A DNA stretch of 64,000 bases from Rhodoferax sp. Lineage in GTDB: Bacteria > Pseudomonadota > Gammaproteobacteria > Burkholderiales > Burkholderiaceae_C. Below, piece by piece: positions 44,930 through 57,574 of this stretch (the first letter of the stretch is position 1; each line of letters starts with the position of its first letter). The DNA is taken from NCBI RefSeq assembly GCF_025354435.1, contig NZ_JANXMU010000019.1:62001-126000 (forward strand). The letters are read 5' to 3'. The translations under genes and the position numbers were made by a program. The notes below the pieces were generated by a model that searched no databases, had not been told where the DNA came from, and saw only the letters and a program-made list of their open reading frames with translations.

Positions 44930-46135
44930 TCAGGTGGAGGGCGTTGTGGGGGCTGGGCCCAAATGGGCCAGGCTGGTTTCATACAGGGTGGCCATCAGGT
45001 CGGTCTGCGTGACCATGCCGACCAGCCGCCGCTCGGCATCGACCACGGGCACATGGTGCATACCCGCATCGACCATCCAGGGCACCAGCTCCACCAGCGG
45101 GGTGGTTTCAAAAGCCGTTTTGACGGGCGAGGCCATGATTTGGCCGACCACTTCGGCTTTGCTGGAGTGGCTGTGCGGTGTGCGGTGCAACAGAGCGCGC
45201 AGCCGTGCGCCCAGCGTGCCCAACGAGCGATGGCCGTCGGCATCCACCTGGTTCAAAAAGTGCGAGCGCGTGACGATGCCAATCACCCGCCGTGCCCGGT
45301 CGATGACGGGCAATGCCTGTACGCGGTGCGTGTGCATCAGCTGCCAGGCCTCGTCCAGTTCGGTGGCGAATTCGACCGCCCGCACGTCGCGAGACATGGT
45401 GTCGCCGCACTGTGTGGCACCAAAGCGGCGGCGAAAGGCCTGGGTTTCCGTGCGGCGGAACAGCAGTTCCAGGTCGTCAAAGCTGATGTCCAGCACCTGG
45501 TTATAGTCCTTCAGCACCGCCTGCAGGTCCTCGGTGGTGAAGCCTAGCCGTGTCGTAGGTGTTGGGTCGTTGGTCAGGTGCGGATGCGGCGTTTCAGCCC
45601 GCTGGGCGTGCGGGTAGCGGCGGCCGGTGGCGTTGTTGTACAGCAGCGCGGCCAACAGCAGCACGGCGGTATTCAAGGCCACCGGTGTGGCCATAAAACC
45701 ATAGCCCGCCGCGTGGATCTGCGGACCTCCCAGCACGGCGGTCAGGGCCACCGCACCGCTGGGCGGATGCAGGCAACGCAACCAGAACATGGCCCCGATA
45801 GAGAAAAAGATGGCTGCGGCCGCTGCGGGCACCGGTGCCGCCAGCAGCTTGGCGCAGCTGACACCGATGAAAGCCGCCACCAGGTTGCCGCCCACAATCG
45901 ACCAGGGCTGGGCCAGTGGACTGGCGGGCTGCGCGAACAACAGCACCGCCGATGCGCCCATGGGAGCCATCAACCACACGGTCGCCAGCGTCAGGCCCAT
46001 CACCTGTGCGCTGAGCCAGCCGGTCACTGCAATGCCCAGCAACGCCCCCAGGCAGGACCGCAGCCGTTCCGCGCGGTTGACCGAGGTGCTCGGCGGGTAC
46101 AGGTTCAGCAGCCAGAATGGAGGGGATAGTTTCAT
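44930..46135 (-). CDS. HPP-family membrane protein with C-terminal CBS pair
   Basis: 401 residues from ATG 46135 (MKLSPPFWLLNLYPPSTSVN). The membrane domain (about 25-185) shows the HPP family features LMAPMGASAVLLFA, SPLAQPW and LRCLHPPSGAVALTAVLGG. Some HPP proteins transport nitrite in cyanobacteria. Residues about 270-395 are a CBS pair (MSRDVRAVEFATELDEAW and LVGMVTQTDLMATLYE). It is the first gene of a minus-strand unit with the ClC gene and is divergent from a MarR gene across a perfect palindrome, which implies specific regulation. Confidence 0.9.
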   Translation of the reverse strand: MKLSPPFWLLNLYPPSTSVNRAERLRSCLGALLGIAVTGWLSAQVMGLTLATVWLMAPMGASAVLLFAQPASPLAQPWSIVGGNLVAAFIGVSCAKLLAAPVPAAAAAIFFSIGAMFWLRCLHPPSGAVALTAVLGGPQIHAAGYGFMATPVALNTAVLLLAALLYNNATGRRYPHAQRAETPHPHLTNDPTPTTRLGFTTEDLQAVLKDYNQVLDISFDDLELLFRRTETQAFRRRFGATQCGDTMSRDVRAVEFATELDEAWQLMHTHRVQALPVIDRARRVIGIVTRSHFLNQVDADGHRSLGTLGARLRALLHRTPHSHSSKAEVVGQIMASPVKTAFETTPLVELVPWMVDAGMHHVPVVDAERRLVGMVTQTDLMATLYETSLAHLGPAPTTPST

Positions 46136-46161
46136 GCGATTGATAGAGCACACACAGACCC

Positions 46162-46188
46162 TAATTACATCATATTGTGATGTAATTA
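46162..46188. promoter_or_regulatory. Perfect palindromic operator between HPP and marR
   Basis: Arm TAATTACATCA (46162-46172) and its exact reverse complement TGATGTAATTA (46178-46188) flank the 5-base spacer TATTG. The 11-bp half-sites and TA-rich outer ends are typical of MarR operators. It lies 26 bases from the HPP ATG and 21 bases from the MarR ATG, so a dimer could repress both. Confidence 0.85.
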
Positions 46189-46209
46189 AATGAAGACGAC
46201 CTTTCCCCC

Positions 46210-46641
46210 ATGCCCACCAGCCCCACCACACTCGCCAAAGCCGACTATGAGGCCTTGTCGGAATTCCGTTACCAGCTGCGCCGGTTCCTGCGCTTCAGCG
46301 AAGATGCCGCCCAATCCGAAGGCCTGACCCCGCTGCAGTACCAGTTGCTGCTGCACATCAAGGGCTACCCCGGCCGGGACTGGGCCACGGTGGGCGAATT
46401 GGCGCAGCGCCTGCAGACGCAGCAGCACGGCGTGGTGGCGCTGGTGTCGCGCTGCGAAGCCGCCGGGTTGGTAACCCGCGCGGCCAGTGCCGTGGACCGG
46501 CGCCAGGTGGAGGTGCGGTTGACCGCGGCGGGCGACACCTGCCTGCAGCGCTTGGCCGGGCTGCACCACACCGAGCTGCGTTCGCTCACCGGGGGCTTCC
46601 AGGTGGCGAACATTTCGGCCTTCAACGACCGGGCGGGTTGA
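46210..46641 (+). CDS. MarR family transcriptional regulator
   Basis: 143 residues with the MarR winged-helix layout: SEFRYQLRRFLRFSEDAAQS, LTPLQYQLLLHI (about 38), VGELAQRLQTQQHGVVALVS recognition helix (about 60-80) and the wing DRRQVEVRLTAAG (about 97). It should bind the palindrome upstream and regulate the divergent HPP-ClC operon. The ligand is unknown, but an anion or oxidative signal would fit the neighbours. It is convergent with acnA, 13 bases apart. Confidence 0.92.
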   Translation: MPTSPTTLAKADYEALSEFRYQLRRFLRFSEDAAQSEGLTPLQYQLLLHIKGYPGRDWATVGELAQRLQTQQHGVVALVSRCEAAGLVTRAASAVDRRQVEVRLTAAGDTCLQRLAGLHHTELRSLTGGFQVANISAFNDRAG

Positions 46642-46654
46642 CCTCGGAAAGTGC

Positions 46655-49399
<2,745 letters not shown>

Positions 49400-49498
49400 G
49401 GGGGCTCCTTGTGGGTTGCCATCCAAGATAGCAGGCTTGGATGAACCTGGCTGTCAGTGGGGATGCCGTTCCCGTGAAACGGGGGCGCGGCACAGTCT

Positions 49499-51634
49499 TT
49501 ACAACTTGGCGATAGCCGCCCGCAAGTCGTCCACGTTCAACACCTCTGACAAAACCTGTGGCGCGCTGCCCGCCTTGTACAGCACGTACACCGGCACGCC
49601 GTTGCGGCCCAGCTGGCCGAGGGCAGCGGTGATGTCGGGGTCGCGCCGCGTCCAGTCAGCCCGCAGCAACTGCACGTTTTTGGCCTCCAGATCGGCCAGC
49701 ACGGCGGGGTGGGACAGAGTGGTTTTTTTGTTGTACTGGCAGGTGACGCACCAGGCGGCGGTGAAGTCCACCATCACCGGCTGGCCGGTGGCCAGGGTTT
49801 GCTCGACGCGGCCCGGCTCCCAGGGTTGCCAGCGTTCGGTGGCGGCTACCACGTTGGACACCGGCGTATTTTTTATAACATTCGGGCCTACAGCGTAGAC
49901 GATACCTACACCTAATGCTATTAAAAATGTAGCAATCACGGTACGTGTGCGCCCGGCCAGCCCCAGCGCCCACAATACCGCCGCCACGGCCACCAGCAGC
50001 ACCAGCAGGCTGCCCGCGCCGTCGATGCCGCTTTGCTGGCCCAGCACCCACACCAGCCAGGCCACGGTGGCAAACATCGGGAACGCCATGAGCTGGCGGA
50101 ATGTGGCCATCCACGCGCCGGGCCGGGGCAGCAGCCGGGCCAGGGCCGGGCTCAGGCTGGCCAGCAGATAGGGCAGGGCCATGCCGAAGCCCATCACTGC
50201 AAAGATCGGCAGCGCCTGCGCCACCGGCAGGCCCACCGCCAGCCCCAGCGATGCACCCATGAAGGGCGCGGTGCAAGGCGAGGCCACGGCCACGGCCAGC
50301 ACGCCGGACAAAAACGCGTTCAGCGCCGGGTTGCGCGCCTGCAGCGTGGCCAGGCGGCTGGGCAGAAACTGGCCGAACTCGAATAGTCCCGCCAGGTTCA
50401 GCCCCACCACGGTGAACAGCACCGCCAGCCCCGCCACCACCGCAGGCGATTGCAGCTGAAAGCCCCAGCCCAGTTGCTCGCCCGCCGCCCGCAGGCCCAG
50501 CATCAAGCCGCCCAGCGCCAGAAACGACAGCACGGCCCCGGCGGTGTAGGCCAGGCCATCCACACGGTGGGCTTGTTTGTCACCCGCATGCTGGGCAAAG
50601 CCCATCAGCTTGATGGCCAGCACCGGGAACACGCAGGGCATGAGGTTCAGGATCAGCCCGCCCAGCAGCGCGCCGAACAGGGCCGCCGCCCACGACAGGC
50701 TGGGCGCGGCGGGGATTTGCGACGCGGCGCTGTTGGCCCGCAGGGCGGCTTCCAAGGCGGGCGATATCGTCGGTGCGGCCACGGTGCGCGGCCACGCGCC
50801 TTGCACATCGGCCACGCTGCGGTAGCCCGTGCCGTCTGCGGTGGCAAGCACCAGTGGCATCTCGGTGGGGTTTTGGCTGCGCATGGCGGTCAGCGGCGCG
50901 GTGGCGGTCCAGGTGGGGCCGTCCCAGCGCTGGGTGATGTCGGCGGCGGGGGCGGTGATTTCCGGCGTTTCGGGGAACAGCTCCAGGGTCTTGCCGCGCA
51001 GTGGGGCGGGCAGGTCGGCCACGGTGATGGTGAGTTCTGCGCCTTCTACCTGCACCTTGCTGCGAGCGGCCAGGTCGTGCGGCTGGGCTGCCAGCGCCGC
51101 ATCGAACGCGGCGGCCTGCATGCCAGTAGAGCTTTTGACCGGCAGCTTCAGCACGAAGTCGCCTTCTTCGGGGATGCATTCCTTACGGCACACCAGCCAG
51201 GCGGCGTGCAGCTTCACTTCCAACTCGCTGGCCAGCAGGCTGGGCTTGAAATTGGGCGAGATGGTCAGCGGCACGGGCAGCAGCAGCGTGTCCTCAAAGC
51301 CGTAGTTGGCCAGGGTGCCAATACGGATCTTGTGCGGCACCGGCCAGGCAATGTCGCCTGCCGTCACGCCGGGCGGCAGCGTCCAGGTCAGGCTGGTGGC
51401 CAGGCCCGAGTCGCCCGGGTTTTTCCAATAGGTGTGCCATTCGGGCTGGTGCGCAATTTGCAAACCCACCCACACCGGCTGGCCGGGCACCACACCCTGT
51501 GGTGCGTGGGCCAGCAGCTCGGCGCGCACCTGCGGCGTGGTAATGACAGAACTTAAGCTTTTTTGAGCACTAGCGCAAATAGGTATTGCGCTAGTAGCTA
51601 TTAAAAGCAGAGCAGTGAGGAAGCGGTGCAGCAT
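49499..51634 (-). CDS. dsbD: Thiol:disulfide interchange protein DsbD (ScsB-like N-terminus)
   Basis: 711 residues from ATG 51634. Layout: signal peptide, periplasmic N-terminal domain (about 30-290, with VCRKECIPEEGDF), eight membrane segments (about 320-590, with LNLMPCVFPVLAIK and AVASPCTAPFMGASL), and a C-terminal thioredoxin domain with AAWCVTCQYNKKTT (about 620). It carries electrons from cytoplasmic thioredoxin to the periplasm for disulfide reduction and cytochrome c maturation. The signal peptide (LIATSAIPICASA) and the final membrane helix (LIALGVGIVYAVG) are each encoded by a copy of the dispersed repeat. Confidence 0.93.
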   Translation of the reverse strand: MLHRFLTALLLIATSAIPICASAQKSLSSVITTPQVRAELLAHAPQGVVPGQPVWVGLQIAHQPEWHTYWKNPGDSGLATSLTWTLPPGVTAGDIAWPVPHKIRIGTLANYGFEDTLLLPVPLTISPNFKPSLLASELEVKLHAAWLVCRKECIPEEGDFVLKLPVKSSTGMQAAAFDAALAAQPHDLAARSKVQVEGAELTITVADLPAPLRGKTLELFPETPEITAPAADITQRWDGPTWTATAPLTAMRSQNPTEMPLVLATADGTGYRSVADVQGAWPRTVAAPTISPALEAALRANSAASQIPAAPSLSWAAALFGALLGGLILNLMPCVFPVLAIKLMGFAQHAGDKQAHRVDGLAYTAGAVLSFLALGGLMLGLRAAGEQLGWGFQLQSPAVVAGLAVLFTVVGLNLAGLFEFGQFLPSRLATLQARNPALNAFLSGVLAVAVASPCTAPFMGASLGLAVGLPVAQALPIFAVMGFGMALPYLLASLSPALARLLPRPGAWMATFRQLMAFPMFATVAWLVWVLGQQSGIDGAGSLLVLLVAVAAVLWALGLAGRTRTVIATFLIALGVGIVYAVGPNVIKNTPVSNVVAATERWQPWEPGRVEQTLATGQPVMVDFTAAWCVTCQYNKKTTLSHPAVLADLEAKNVQLLRADWTRRDPDITAALGQLGRNGVPVYVLYKAGSAPQVLSEVLNVDDLRAAIAKL
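49866..49934 (-). repeat. Dispersed palindromic repeat, copy I (inside a dsbD membrane helix)
   Basis: The minus strand reads GCTACATTTTTAATAGCATT, AGGTGTAGGTATCGTCTACG and GCCCGAATGTTATAAAAAAT. It is translated LIALGVGIVYAVG, aligned in frame with copies E and J. Confidence 0.75.
51555..51606 (-). repeat. Dispersed palindromic repeat, copy J (signal peptide of dsbD)
   Basis: The minus strand reads TTAATAGCTACTAGCGCAAT, CCTATTTGCGCTAG and TGCTCAAAAAAG. It is translated LIATSAIPICASAQ, which contains the hydrophobic core and the A-S-A cleavage motif. Confidence 0.8.
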
Positions 51635-51688
51635 GGTGGAGCCAGAGTATTCGGGGTGGGAGCGGCTGGCAGGGGGCAAAGTTCCAAC

Positions 51689-52000
51689 TCAGGTGCGGGT
51701 GAACACCGGCGGCAGCTTCTTCGGCGCGGTGATGCGCAGTTGCTTGTGGATGCTTTCCTGGCCAAACACCACCTCGATGTCGGCTACCGCCACGCCAAAC
51801 AAGGTCGCCAGGAAGCGCACCATGTGATCCGTCGCCTTGCCGTTCTTGGGCGTGGCGGTGACGCTGACCTTGAGCTGCGTGCCCATGGGCTTGGCAATCG
51901 CGTCGCAGCAAGCCGAGGGCTTGCCCAGGATGTTGACGATCAGCACGTCGCCATCCCAGGCAAAAAAGGAGTCGCCGGTGGCGTTGCGTGGAGCGGCCAT
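51689..52000 (-). CDS. DUF167 family protein (YggU-like)
   Basis: 103 residues. DGDVLIVNILGKPSA, TQLKVSVTATPKNGKAT and ITAPKKLP follow the small alpha/beta fold of the YggU/DUF167 family, whose function is unknown. ATG 52000 fits the family start. It lies 10 bases after the LysE gene and 54 before dsbD, all on the minus strand, so the three may be co-transcribed. Confidence 0.8.
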   Translation of the reverse strand: MAAPRNATGDSFFAWDGDVLIVNILGKPSACCDAIAKPMGTQLKVSVTATPKNGKATDHMVRFLATLFGVAVADIEVVFGQESIHKQLRITAPKKLPPVFTRT

Positions 52001-52010
52001 TCTTAACGGG

Positions 52011-52649
52011 TCACACCGGATTCTTCAACCGCAGCAAGCCCAGCCCCAACACCCCAAACGCCCCGCCGCTCACCCGGTTGAACAGCTGGGCCCGCCGCGG
52101 TGTGGCGAACCAGCCTTGCAGCCGGTGCGCCAGCAGCACATAGGCCACGTGGGACACCAGGGCGCAGGCGGCAAAGACGCTGGTCAGCGCGAAAAATTGC
52201 GGCAGCAGGGGCGCGTTCAGGTGCAGAAACTGCGGGAACAGCGCGGTGAAGAACAAAATGCTTTTGGGGTTGGTCAGCGACACCAGCGTGCCCCGGCGGA
52301 ACAAGTCCAGGCGCGATTTGGTGGGCCCGGCTGCGGCGGCCAGCGGTTTGTCGAACATCGAGTCCGTGCTGGTCCACTGGCGAAAGCCCAGGTACATCAG
52401 GTACAGCGCGCCGGCCGTCTTCAGCCCGGCAAACAGCCAGGCCGAGGAGTGCAGCAGCGTGCCCAGCCCGGCCATGGCCGCGCCCGACACCGCAAAGATG
52501 CCGATTACGCTGCCCAGCGAGCTGCCACCCAGCGTCTTGCGCGGGCCCCAGGCGATGGAGTTGGAGATAGCCAGCAGCACGGCCGGGCCGGGGGTGAAGG
52601 CCGTTACCAGCGAAATAGTGGCAAACAAGAGCCAGGCGGAGAGTGTCAT
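52011..52649 (-). CDS. LysE/RhtB family amino-acid exporter
   Basis: 212 residues with six hydrophobic segments. TPGPAVLLAISNSIAWGPRK (about 16) is the family motif, and SLTNPKSILFFTALFPQF (about 120) is the second conserved region. It exports amino acids or their derivatives such as homoserine lactones. It is first of a possible LysE-DUF167-dsbD unit; the promoter lies in 52650-52883, which also serves the divergent CBS gene. Confidence 0.92.
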   Translation of the reverse strand: MTLSAWLLFATISLVTAFTPGPAVLLAISNSIAWGPRKTLGGSSLGSVIGIFAVSGAAMAGLGTLLHSSAWLFAGLKTAGALYLMYLGFRQWTSTDSMFDKPLAAAAGPTKSRLDLFRRGTLVSLTNPKSILFFTALFPQFLHLNAPLLPQFFALTSVFAACALVSHVAYVLLAHRLQGWFATPRRAQLFNRVSGGAFGVLGLGLLRLKNPV

Positions 52650-52883
52650 GGGGAGTGAGCAGTGCGGTGGGGGAGGGTCAATCTACCCTATTCGGGTTGC
52701 CCCTTCTGGCAACCCCATTGCAAACCGCCGGTAAAGTCCGGGAAAACCCTAGTAAAACCGCTTGTGGCGCGGACAGGGCAGGCCTATAACCGAGGCGGTT
52801 GCACCACATTGACACCCACGCGACCGGCCTCCGGCGGACGCTTACGTCCCCGGACTCCCAGGGTGTGGTTTTGAAAGGTTTCC
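52650..52883. promoter_or_regulatory. Divergent intergenic region between LysE and the CBS protein
   Basis: 234 bases with no convincing gene. An AT-richer patch with TTGCAAACCGCCGG near 52720 is the most promoter-like part, and AAAGG lies 7 bases upstream of the CBS gene start. No terminator or repeat is recognised. Confidence 0.35.
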
Positions 52884-53477
52884 ATGTCCGACGGCTCCCT
52901 CCCCACCTTCCGCTTCCCCGCAAGCACCCACATCGTCCAGGTCCAGCCGCCCCAGCACGGCCCGGTGACCCTGGGCTCGCCCGCGCTGGAGGTGTTTACC
53001 GACCTGGCGCAGATCCGCGCCGCCACGGTGCAGCCGCAAACCGGCCTGGGCCAGGCCGAGCTGAAGATGATCTACCAGGGCGTGCGCCTGCTGTTTGTGG
53101 TGTCTGACATGCCCTCGGTCGACGGCATCCTGACCGCCGCCGACATCGCCGGGGACCGCCCCATGCGCCTGGTGCACCAGCGCCAGGTCAAGTACCAGGA
53201 ACTCACCGCCGCCGATGTGATGACCCCGCTGGCCGACATCGACGCGATCACCTTTGCCTCGTTGCAACGCGCCACCGTGGAGCAGGTGGTGGCCACGCTG
53301 ATCCAGCGCGGCCGCCCGCATCTGCTGGTGGTCGATTCCGAAACCGCCGACGGCTCCCCGCGCATCCGTGGCCTGATTTCGCAAACCCAGGTGGAGCGCC
53401 AGTTGGGGCACCCCCTGCCGGTGACATCGATGGCGCAGACGTTTTCGGAGCTGGAGCAGGTGCTGGCCGGGCATTAG
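52884..53477 (+). CDS. CBS-domain protein
   Basis: 197 residues, soluble. A CBS-like pair covers about 75-185: LLFVVSDMPSVDGILTAADI and the following ADVMTPLADIDAI, then HLLVVDSETADGSPRIRGLI. CBS pairs bind adenine nucleotides and usually regulate a partner. No catalytic domain is attached, so the partner is unknown; the TonB-like gene 100 bases downstream is on the same strand but no link is established. Start ATG 52884 with AAAGG upstream. Confidence 0.8.
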   Translation: MSDGSLPTFRFPASTHIVQVQPPQHGPVTLGSPALEVFTDLAQIRAATVQPQTGLGQAELKMIYQGVRLLFVVSDMPSVDGILTAADIAGDRPMRLVHQRQVKYQELTAADVMTPLADIDAITFASLQRATVEQVVATLIQRGRPHLLVVDSETADGSPRIRGLISQTQVERQLGHPLPVTSMAQTFSELEQVLAGH

Positions 53478-53578
53478 CGTGGTGCGGGCCCATGGACCCC
53501 GGTTGTCGGCAGCGGCTACATTCGTCGCTGCAACATATTCCTCTGTAGCCTCTCTACGGCTGCGGGACCACCCAGCAC

Positions 53579-55594
53579 GTGTCAACCGAAGCAGTCGCCG
53601 TACCAACCGATGGCCAGTGGCCGAGCCAGCGCACAGACCGTGCGCGCGCGCGGCTATCGCTGGGCTTATTGTTTTCGCTGCTGGTCCACGGGCTGCTGTT
53701 AAGCTTAATGTTCGGGGGGCAAGAGGCCGGGTTTCCGGGCTTCGGCTTCCCTTGGCAGGATAGACGGGGCGAGGTACCCGAGCTGCGGGTGGTGCTCGAT
53801 CCGGTGTCGGCTGCGGCTGAGCTACCCGCGCAGAACGCAGGCCGTGACCCGGCTGTGCTCAGTGGCTTGGTGCCCACGCCGTCCACCGCTGCTGCGGCCA
53901 GTCCGGCCCGTGCCGACCCACCCGGCCAGACCACACCCCCCATAGACTCCGAGCCCGCCGCGGCGACCTGGATCGTGCCCCCCACGCCTGCCTCCGAGGC
54001 ACCGCGGCGGGAAACCGAACGCCTGGAGGCGGCAGCGCAGTTGGCCGTGCGGCAGGAGGAGGCGCGGCGGGAGGCCACTCAACAGGAAGCTGCTAAACAG
54101 GAAGCCGCCAGGGTAGAGGCCACCCACCAAGAAGCGGTGCGCGTGGCGACTTCCCGGCGGGACGCCGAGCGCCAAGAGGCCGCGCGGCAGGCAGCAGCCA
54201 GCCAGAAAGCGACAGAGGCCACAGAGGCCGCCCGCGTCGAGCTTGCGCGCACCGAGGCCGAAAGCCGCGAGGCAACCCAGCAAGCCGCCGCACGACAAGA
54301 AGCTTTGCGGCTGCAGGCGGCCCGGTTGGAGGCTGAACACCTGGAGGTTTTGCACCAGGACAGCGCCCGACAGGATGCCGCCCAGATCGCGCTGGCCCAG
54401 TTGGAGGTGGCACAGCAGCAGGCCGTCCGCCAAGAGGCCGCACGCGCCGAAGCCACCCGCTTGGAGCTTGAGCGCCAGCAGCAGGCCACGCGGGAGGCGG
54501 CGGCACGCCAGGAAGCGGTGCGACAGGACACAGCCCGTAAGGATGCGGCCCGCGCAGAAGCCTTGCGCCTGGAAGCCGAACGCCAGGAAACCACAAAGCA
54601 GGCAACGGTAAAACAAGAGGTGGTGCGACAAGAGGCGGTTCGCCAGGATGCCGCGCGGCAAGATGCCATTCGTAAGCAAGCGGCACGGCAGGAAGCCGAA
54701 CACCAAGAGACCGTACGGCAAGCCGCCGCGCAACAGGATGCCGCTCGGGTGGTAACTGCGCGCCTGGAGGCCGAACGCCAAGAGGCCACAAGGCAGGCAA
54801 CAGTCAAACAAGAGGCGGCGCGGCAAGACTCCATCCGCAAGGAAGCGGCACAGCAGGATGCCGCCCGGGCCCAAGCTACCCGGGCGGAGTCCGAGCGCCA
54901 GGAGGCCCTACGCCAAGCCGCTGCGCGGCAAGAAGCAGCACAGCAGGACGCAGCCCGACAGGAAGCGGCGCGGGCCGGCGCGGCGCGGCAGGAAGTAGAG
55001 CGCCAGGAGGGCGAGGCCCAGGCGGCAGCACGGCAAGAGGCGGCTCGGCAGGAGGCTGGCCGCCAGGAGTCGGTGCGGGCCGAGGCCGCGCGCCAAGAGG
55101 CCGTGCGCGCAGCGGCGCAACAGCGCGAAGACCGGCTGCGGGCGATAGGACGGCAATTGAACGAGGAGGCGGACCGGCGGGATGCGGCAGCTGCGGCTGC
55201 GGCGGCACGCCCATCCTCCTCGCTGCCTTCATCGTGGAGCAGCGCGCGCCGGGGCCGAATCTTTGGCCGCAGCGATAGCAACGAGGAGCTCCTGCGCTAC
55301 GCGGAAGCCTGGAGCCGCAAGATCGAGCTCAACATGACCTTCGACGCGGTCCGCGAAGCATCCAAGCAACCCCACACCGATCCCGTGGTGATGGTGGCCG
55401 TGCGCAGCGATGGCTCGGTGGAGTCGGTGAGCTTCGTGCGCTCCAGCGGCGTGCCCGCCCTGGACGATGCGATCCGCAGCGTGGTGCAGAGCCAGGCCAA
55501 CTACCAGGCGTTCCAACCCGCCCTGGCCCGCGAATTCGACGTGGTCGAGATTCGCCGGACCTGGCGCTTTGACATGGCGATCCGGTTGTATTGA
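53579..55594 (+). CDS. Large TolA/TonB-like envelope protein with a very long Ala/Glu/Arg/Gln helix
   Basis: 671 residues from GTG 53579. After a cytoplasmic tail there is one membrane segment (LGLLFSLLVHGLLLSLMF, about 28-45), a Pro-rich and acidic part (about 60-135), then about 410 residues (roughly 135-545) of imperfect 6-8-residue units such as RQEAAR, RLEAE and QQDAAR, predicted to be one long helix or coiled coil. The C-terminal domain (about 560-671: VVMVAVRSDGSVESVSFVRS, RRTWRFDMAIRLY) is TonB-like. It likely spans the periplasm as TolA does. No tolQR, exbBD or TonB-dependent receptor is nearby. Confidence 0.8.
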   Translation: MSTEAVAVPTDGQWPSQRTDRARARLSLGLLFSLLVHGLLLSLMFGGQEAGFPGFGFPWQDRRGEVPELRVVLDPVSAAAELPAQNAGRDPAVLSGLVPTPSTAAAASPARADPPGQTTPPIDSEPAAATWIVPPTPASEAPRRETERLEAAAQLAVRQEEARREATQQEAAKQEAARVEATHQEAVRVATSRRDAERQEAARQAAASQKATEATEAARVELARTEAESREATQQAAARQEALRLQAARLEAEHLEVLHQDSARQDAAQIALAQLEVAQQQAVRQEAARAEATRLELERQQQATREAAARQEAVRQDTARKDAARAEALRLEAERQETTKQATVKQEVVRQEAVRQDAARQDAIRKQAARQEAEHQETVRQAAAQQDAARVVTARLEAERQEATRQATVKQEAARQDSIRKEAAQQDAARAQATRAESERQEALRQAAARQEAAQQDAARQEAARAGAARQEVERQEGEAQAAARQEAARQEAGRQESVRAEAARQEAVRAAAQQREDRLRAIGRQLNEEADRRDAAAAAAAARPSSSLPSSWSSARRGRIFGRSDSNEELLRYAEAWSRKIELNMTFDAVREASKQPHTDPVVMVAVRSDGSVESVSFVRSSGVPALDDAIRSVVQSQANYQAFQPALAREFDVVEIRRTWRFDMAIRLY

Positions 55595-55625
55595 CGGGGA
55601 GCCGTAGGCTTGGGTTTGTGGGTGA

Positions 55626-55677
55626 AAATGGCCTCTAGCGCAACATCTACCTGCGCAGGCAGCTACTAAAAACATAG
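55626..55677 (+). repeat. Dispersed palindromic repeat, copy K (intergenic)
   Basis: AATGGCCTCTAGCGCAAC, ATCTACCTGCGCAGGCAGCT and ACTAAAAACATAG follow the repeat layout. It lies between the TolA-like gene and argG. Confidence 0.8.
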
Positions 55678-55742
55678 TGGTTCACGCCCGCCGTAGTTAG
55701 CCGCAATACCTCCCCACAAGAGCCAACCCCCACGTCATTTAA

Positions 55743-57113
<1,371 letters not shown>

Positions 57114-57168
57114 ATCCCCGCCTTAGCTGCACTGCGGGGCGGCTAAGGTGTGAAAAGCGCGGGTACGC

Positions 57169-57564
57169 CTATGGCGTGTAAGGCCCGTCCACCAGCCGCT
57201 GCGAAATCCACCAGATATTGCCGTGCGGGTCGCGCACGCCGCCCTGGTGGTCGCCGTAGGGCATCTCGGCCACGGCCATCTCCAGCACCGCGCCGTGCTG
57301 CAGTGCCTGCGCCATAGCCGCCTCGGCATCTTCCACATACAGGTAGTACGCGGCCACCATCGCCGGGTAGCCGGGGCTGGCTTCGCTGGCCATCACGGTA
57401 GACGTGCCCAGCCGCACCTGCACATTGGCCACCAGGCCGTCCGGACGCAGGCTGCGGCAGGTTTCGGTGCCGCCCAGCCCGGCCACCAGAAAGCGCGCAA
57501 ACGCGTCGGCGTCATTCACGAAAAAATACGGTGCAACGGTGTTGAATCCGGGCGGGATGCGCAT
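57169..57564 (-). CDS. VOC-superfamily (PhnB/glyoxalase-like) protein
   Basis: 131 residues with two beta-alpha-beta-beta-beta modules: NTVAPYFFVNDADAFARFL (start), YLYVEDAEAAMAQAL (about 70), and DPHGNIWWIS near the end, as in PhnB-type proteins. A fosfomycin-like metal site cannot be assigned, so the activity is unknown. It is convergent with argG and followed on the same strand by a small coiled-coil protein gene. Confidence 0.85.
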   Translation of the reverse strand: MRIPPGFNTVAPYFFVNDADAFARFLVAGLGGTETCRSLRPDGLVANVQVRLGTSTVMASEASPGYPAMVAAYYLYVEDAEAAMAQALQHGAVLEMAVAEMPYGDHQGGVRDPHGNIWWISQRLVDGPYTP

Positions 57565-57574
57565 GGTGGGCCTC

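Noticed and set aside
54079-55281. 400-codon minus-strand frame rich in Ser/Ala/Arg/Cys
   Set aside because: It mirrors the repetitive part of the TolA-like gene; only the plus strand has a membrane segment and TonB-like domain.
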